From positions 1 through 26,799 of the forward strand of contig CAMAYS010000011.1 of assembly GCA_945862545.1 (NCBI GenBank): a stretch of 26,799 nt of DNA, written 5' to 3'. A program made the position numbers and the translations under genes. The stretch comes from Casp-actino8 sp945862545 (lineage in GTDB: Bacteria > Actinomycetota > Acidimicrobiia > Acidimicrobiales > Ilumatobacteraceae). The notes below the pieces were generated by a model. The model was given only the letters and a program-made list of their open reading frames with translations, made no database searches and was not told the origin of the DNA. Shown here piece by piece: positions 23,258 to 26,799 of this stretch (position 1 is the stretch's first letter; each line of letters starts with the position of its first letter).

Positions 23258-24622
23258 ATGGCTGTTCGCTTCTTGATTATTGGTGGTGGCCCCGCAGGCA
23301 ATACCGCCGCCACTTACGCTGCTCGTCTTGGTGCTGAAGTGACCATCGTTGAGCGTGAGATCATTGGCGGAGCAGCCCATCTCTTGGACTGCATTCCCTC
23401 TAAGACAATGATTGCCACCGGAGGAGCGATGGCTTTTGGTCGCCGCTCAAGTGGTATGGGTCTTGAAGAAATGCGACCTGAAGTTGACGTAGAAGCACTC
23501 ACGGATCGCATCGAAGACATCAAGGATCATCTTTCACAGAGCACAACGGGTCTCTTGCGAAGCCAAGGTGTTCGCCTGATCACCGGATCAGCGCGTTTCA
23601 TATCTGCGCATTCAGTATCGGTCACAACGAGCGACAACGGCGTAGAAGTCATTGAGTTTGACGCCGTACTGATCGCCACGGGTTCACGCCCGCGCATTCC
23701 GCAATGGGTGACACCCGACGGTGAGCGGATTCTCACAACCCGTGATTGCTACCCGCCCAAGGTTTTTCCTTCAAGCGTGTGCATCATTGGCTCGGGTGTG
23801 ACCGGTGTAGAATTCGTGCACATGTTTCAGTCATTCGGAGCAAAGGTTTCATTAGTTGTCAGTCGCCAACAAGTGTTACCTGGTAAGGATCCAGAAGTGG
23901 CCGCTGTCTTGGAGGACGATTTTTTACGTCGCGGCGTTTCGTTGCTCAAGGGCGCGCGAGCCGAATCAATTTCCCGAGAGGGTGATGAAGTAGTGGTCAA
24001 GTGTGATGACGGTCGCCAAGTGCGTTCAAGTCACGCAGTATTGACGATCGGTTCGGTTCCTAATAGTGATGGACTTGATCTTGAGGCTGCCGGCGTACAT
24101 ATGGATGGTGGCGGCTATATCCCGATCAATCATCACTGCGTGACCAATGTTGAACACATTTATGCTGCAGGTGATGTGAGCGGTAAATTGCCGTTGTCAT
24201 CGGTGGCTTCGATGCAGGGTCGTAAAGTTGCTGAGCATGTGATGGGCTTACACACTCGTGACCATCGGCATCTCGATTACGACAAGGCGGCCTCAGCGAT
24301 CTTTACCGAGCCCGAAATCGCCGATGTTGGTCTTGCCGAAGCCGAGGCCTTTGCTCATGGTCGAAAAATTCGTGTCACCAAGGTGCCGTTCTCGGCAACT
24401 CCCAAAGCGCTGATCAATAATGATGCGCGTGGCTTTGTGAAAATCATTTCCGATCCCGCTACTGGCGAGGTTCTAGGTGGTTCGATCGTCGGGCGCCATG
24501 CCGCTGAATTGATCAGCGTGATTGCTTTGGCAGTGACCGCCAATTTGCGTGTGACAGATATCGTGGAGAGTCTTTTAGTGCACCCAGCATTAGCAGAAGC
24601 CCTTGCCGAAGCAGCAGAATGA
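23258..24622 (+). CDS. LpdA-like flavoprotein disulfide reductase-family enzyme
   Basis: This 454-residue protein has the lipoamide dehydrogenase fold. FAD binds at IIGGGPAGNTAA (7-18), NAD(P) binds at IIGSGVTGVEF, and AAGDVSG is the second FAD motif. The usual redox CxxxxC is changed: GGAAHLLDCIPSK keeps Cys45 but has Ala40 in place of the first cysteine. This matches mycobacterial LpdA (Rv3303c), described as an NAD(P)H:quinone reductase without lipoamide activity. The dimer-interface His-Glu pair (His442, Glu447 in HPALAE) is kept. A quinone or other electron acceptor is likely; the true substrate is unknown. An RDD membrane-protein gene follows after 6 bases. Confidence 0.85.
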   Translation: MAVRFLIIGGGPAGNTAATYAARLGAEVTIVEREIIGGAAHLLDCIPSKTMIATGGAMAFGRRSSGMGLEEMRPEVDVEALTDRIEDIKDHLSQSTTGLLRSQGVRLITGSARFISAHSVSVTTSDNGVEVIEFDAVLIATGSRPRIPQWVTPDGERILTTRDCYPPKVFPSSVCIIGSGVTGVEFVHMFQSFGAKVSLVVSRQQVLPGKDPEVAAVLEDDFLRRGVSLLKGARAESISREGDEVVVKCDDGRQVRSSHAVLTIGSVPNSDGLDLEAAGVHMDGGGYIPINHHCVTNVEHIYAAGDVSGKLPLSSVASMQGRKVAEHVMGLHTRDHRHLDYDKAASAIFTEPEIADVGLAEAEAFAHGRKIRVTKVPFSATPKALINNDARGFVKIISDPATGEVLGGSIVGRHAAELISVIALAVTANLRVTDIVESLLVHPALAEALAEAAE

Positions 24623-24628
24623 TTAGCC

Positions 24629-25102
24629 ATGAGTGATTTTGCACCCCCCGAAATTGTGTCGCGCCAACCAGATGAAATTGCCAGTATTGGCAAACGCGCC
24701 TTGGCGCAAATTGTCGATACTTTCGTTGTTGGTATACCGACATTTCTCTTCACTCTCGCCCTCGGGTTCAACCTCACCAATGAGAATTTGTCAGATAGCG
24801 AACTACTGTTTGTGACTGTCTTGTTTATCGGAGCGACCTTGATGTACAACATCGCTGGTATCGCCGTCTGGGGCGCAACTGTGGGCAAACGTGTGATTGG
24901 CTTGAAAGTCGTCAACCGCGTTGATGGAGGTCCGGTGTCTTTGAGTTATGCCGCTGTGCGTGCGTTAATACCAACAGCAGTGCAACTCGTACCAGCGATT
25001 GGTCCTGGTTTGGCATTGGTTGTTTATTTACGGGCGCTTTTTCACCCATTGCGTCAAGGGTTGCACGACTCTGCTGCGGGCACGATCGTTGTTAAACGCT
25101 GA
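24629..25102 (+). CDS. RDD family membrane protein
   Basis: This 157-residue integral membrane protein has the RDD pattern: GKRALAQIVDTFVVG with Arg23 and Asp30 in helix 1, GKRVIGLKVV at about 86-95, and the C-terminal RQGLHDSAAGTIVV. Three hydrophobic segments lie at about residues 25-46, 58-82 and 113-135. Family members are poorly understood; some are linked to ion transport. It lies 6 bases after the LpdA-like gene and is probably co-transcribed. It converges on the GH1-like gene with 4 bases between stops. Confidence 0.85.
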   Translation: MSDFAPPEIVSRQPDEIASIGKRALAQIVDTFVVGIPTFLFTLALGFNLTNENLSDSELLFVTVLFIGATLMYNIAGIAVWGATVGKRVIGLKVVNRVDGGPVSLSYAAVRALIPTAVQLVPAIGPGLALVVYLRALFHPLRQGLHDSAAGTIVVKR

Positions 25103-25106
25103 GTCT

Positions 25107-26102
25107 TTAGCGAGTTTGAGTGAACCGGCCCGTTGGTTCGGTGTACAGCGAGTGAATATCAAATCCATCACCACAACAATCGTCAACGGCGTGCATGAAA
25201 GCCTCGGTCATCACCGCAGCGTCACTTTCGGTTTCACGTTTTCCGCGTCGTGCAGAGCGATATGAAAGCACAATGGGCTGGTGCGGAGCTTCATCTCGTA
25301 CTCGGTGAATCAGCATCGTGGCTCGTTCTTGCCAACGCCGCAATGACTCGTCGGTGATTGACTGGTCAGTTGCCAGATCAGACCTGAACATGATCCCGAC
25401 GAGGTCAATGGCACCAGCAAGGTCATCCAATTCGCGGTCAGCACGACCAGGGATGACAACACTTCCGTCGCGAAGTCCGCGCAAGAATGTTTTCCAGCGT
25501 AAATGGTCCTCGCGTTGAGCGCGCTCCGATGCTTCGGGGGAATCGTCAGTCGGTCTGACCATACGCACGCCGAATGATCCCGCAATGGGCGGTCCACCGC
25601 GCAGAATGCGCCACGCATCGCGCCAAGCCACAACCATGGTGTCAACCATCTCGCCGTGACGTTGACCATCATCGGTCTCTTTGCGCGCTGCAAACCCAAT
25701 CGGGTCATTGATGGGAAACCATCCAGCTACACGATCACCAAATGAATCTCCCATCAGTTCCACGAAGCGGGGCCAATGTTTGCCAGCTGATTTTGGGTCA
25801 CTGAAACCGCGCTCATCATCAAACCAATGTGGTAATTCGCTTTCTAATAGTGAGGCCCAAACACCAATGCCGTGTTTTTTGGCGGCACCGATCACATCGC
25901 CATACCACTCGGCCCATTCGTGACTGAATCCGCCTGCGCGAGGCTGCAAGCGCCCCCAGTCGAAGCCCAATCGAAGTTGGGTGACACCTTCGGATGCGTA
26001 TTGTTCAAGCATCTCGTCAAAGTTGAGATGAAAAGCGCCATTGCCATCGGCCTGCAGTGCGATCTCGGCGGGCAAATAAATGCCCCTCATTGGATTGCTC
26101 AT
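25107..26102 (-). CDS. GH1-like TIM-barrel protein lacking catalytic residues
   Basis: This 331-residue protein follows the first half of glycoside hydrolase family 1: LRLGFDWGRLQPRAGGF (about residues 43-59), a HWF segment after strand 3 (92-94), and WFPINDP (128-134), where active enzymes have TxNEP. The acid/base Glu is therefore Asp133. Where the nucleophile ITENG should be, the sequence reads PIVLSYRSARRG (276-287) with no Glu. It is also shorter than usual GH1 enzymes. It is probably a non-hydrolytic relative that binds a ligand, or an enzyme with another chemistry. I start it at ATG 26102, 19 bases after the cyclase stop. The longer frame to 26204 would overlap the cyclase. Confidence 0.65.
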   Translation of the reverse strand: MSNPMRGIYLPAEIALQADGNGAFHLNFDEMLEQYASEGVTQLRLGFDWGRLQPRAGGFSHEWAEWYGDVIGAAKKHGIGVWASLLESELPHWFDDERGFSDPKSAGKHWPRFVELMGDSFGDRVAGWFPINDPIGFAARKETDDGQRHGEMVDTMVVAWRDAWRILRGGPPIAGSFGVRMVRPTDDSPEASERAQREDHLRWKTFLRGLRDGSVVIPGRADRELDDLAGAIDLVGIMFRSDLATDQSITDESLRRWQERATMLIHRVRDEAPHQPIVLSYRSARRGKRETESDAAVMTEAFMHAVDDCCGDGFDIHSLYTEPTGRFTQTR

Positions 26103-26121
26103 CTGGGCACTGAAAAGTAAA

Positions 26122-26670
26122 TCAGGTGACGAACGGGGAACGCGTCCACAGTTCGCCTGTGTCATTGATGCCGCTGAGTGTCGTTTGAGAAGTGAGAGCA
26201 ACAACTTCCACTTCGCCCAAGCCTCGCAAGGTCACGTTGTCATGATTATTTTCTGCGACGCCTTGTGGAAGACGGCGTAGGTCGGCGCGAGCCATGAGTA
26301 CTTCGTTGTGTTCGGCGACGTCACACAAACGTGAGGCCAAGTTCACCGAAGTGCCGATGTAATCCTCGCCCTGAAACATCAAAACCTCGCCGGTCGCCAG
26401 ACCCACGCGAACGGTGAGTGGTTGGCAGACATCTTCGCAACGTTTTTGCATGTCAAGAGAAAACCCGATCGCCATGTCCTGCTCAACAGCCACGATCATG
26501 CAGCCATCGCCCAGCCATTTGTCGACTCGGATGCCCCAAGAAGCAGCCACATCGCGCACTTCTGCTCGAAATTTAGTCAAAATATTGCCCGCAGCGGAGT
26601 CGCCGTTGTCGGCGGTGTACTTGGTGAACCCCGAGAGGTCAACAAAAACGAAGGTGCGCTCAACTTTCAT
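26122..26670 (-). CDS. class III adenylate/guanylate cyclase domain protein
   Basis: This 182-residue protein is a bare class III cyclase catalytic domain with no membrane or sensor domain. It has FVFVDLSGFTKYT with metal-binding Asp11, KWLGDGCMIVA with Lys51 and metal-binding Asp55, RVGLATGEVLM, and GEDYIGTSVNLASRLCDVA with Asp103, Asn110 and Arg114, so the catalytic set looks complete. The Lys/Asp pair favours ATP, hence cAMP. The start is ATG 26670 with GAGGG 5 bases upstream, not the longer frame to 26700. A TAGTCT (26681-26686, minus) may be its -10. It is followed by the GH1-like gene. Confidence 0.85.
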   Translation of the reverse strand: MKVERTFVFVDLSGFTKYTADNGDSAAGNILTKFRAEVRDVAASWGIRVDKWLGDGCMIVAVEQDMAIGFSLDMQKRCEDVCQPLTVRVGLATGEVLMFQGEDYIGTSVNLASRLCDVAEHNEVLMARADLRRLPQGVAENNHDNVTLRGLGEVEVVALTSQTTLSGINDTGELWTRSPFVT

Positions 26671-26725
26671 GATTGCCCTCAGACTACCTGCTTGGCTCAA
26701 CGGGTCACGGTCGGGTTTTGGGGAC

Positions 26726-26731
26726 TAGCGT
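26726..26731 (+). promoter_or_regulatory. -10 element of the last, partial gene
   Basis: TAGCGT lies 6 bases before the ATG at 26738, the same hexamer as before the genes at 5622 and 19027. It supports that ATG as a true start. Confidence 0.55.
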
Positions 26732-26737
26732 TGGGGT

Positions 26738-26799
26738 ATGACAGGTCGCTACACCTACTCCCGCTGGGATGGCACTCAAACAGGTTTTGATCTAGAAGC
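26738..26799 (+). CDS. partial gene, N-terminus only (possibly a VWA-domain protein)
   Basis: An open frame begins at the ATG and runs off the window end, giving about 20 residues with RYTYSRWDGTQTGFDLE. This RYxYSRWDGTQ...FDL opening resembles from memory the N-terminus of von Willebrand A-domain proteins in actinobacteria and relatives, but too little is present to be sure. It is divergent from the cyclase gene. Confidence 0.45.
   Translation, partial: MTGRYTYSRWDGTQTGFDLE

Noticed and set aside
26103..26204. Longer start for the GH1-like gene.
   Set aside because: It would overlap the cyclase coding region by over 80 bases, and the added residues are not GH1-like.

Overview
The window reads as a gene-dense chromosomal segment of an actinobacterium of moderate G+C content, most likely an Acidimicrobiia-type freshwater or marine lineage (inference). 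The evidence is a homodimeric-type AceE, the actinobacterial form of DapD, an ImuA'/ImuB mutasome pair, an LpdA-like flavoprotein with one redox cysteine missing, and a secreted SpoIID-domain protein carrying the cysteine-paired repeats I associate with Acidimicrobiia. I see no tRNA, rRNA, CRISPR array, insertion sequence or prophage gene. Genes lie a few to about 130 bases apart, except for about 240 bases before the trans-sulfuration gene at 10005.

Layout. 62-1889: dTDP-rhamnose genes rfbB and rfbD. 2017-3728: selD and rnhB, joined by a TGATG overlap, facing an acyl-CoA dehydrogenase (3735-4976, minus). 5048-5506: a protein with only the Nfu N-terminal domain. 5622-6461: an excisionase-type HTH fused to a CarH-like B12-binding light-sensor module. 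6481-8991: a perfect LexA/SOS box, promoter, imuA' and imuB. 8971-9765 (minus): an orphan OmpR-type regulator with a degenerate receiver. 10005-11183: a Cys/Met PLP enzyme behind a promoter whose -35 lies in a 10-bp-arm inverted repeat. 11240-11559: two overlapping tiny membrane-protein genes. 11573-14311 (minus): aceE, divergent from rnhA (14385-14870). 14998-18120: a 1040-residue secreted SpoIID + SGNH hydrolase + repeat protein. 18159-18935: an HSD10-type dehydrogenase. 19027-19443: a pentapeptide-repeat lipoprotein. 23144-19469 (minus): lysS-dapD-argJ. 23258-25102: an LpdA-like oxidoreductase and an RDD membrane protein. 26670-25107 (minus): a class III nucleotide cyclase and a degenerate GH1-like protein. 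26738 to the end: the start of another gene.

The strongest global signal is promoter architecture. Eleven genes have a TAnnnT hexamer exactly 6 (nine genes) or 7 (two genes) bases before the start codon, usually with no usable Shine-Dalgarno. This is what leaderless mRNAs look like. Genes inside operons, or lacking the hexamer, more often have a Shine-Dalgarno (dapD, argJ, the acyl-CoA dehydrogenase, rfbB).

The most interesting biology is the CarH-like regulator placed immediately upstream of an SOS-controlled mutasome, the three-part cell-wall protein, the GH1-like protein that lacks its catalytic residues next to a complete nucleotide cyclase, and two strong operator-like palindromes before the PLP enzyme and the LpdA-like gene.
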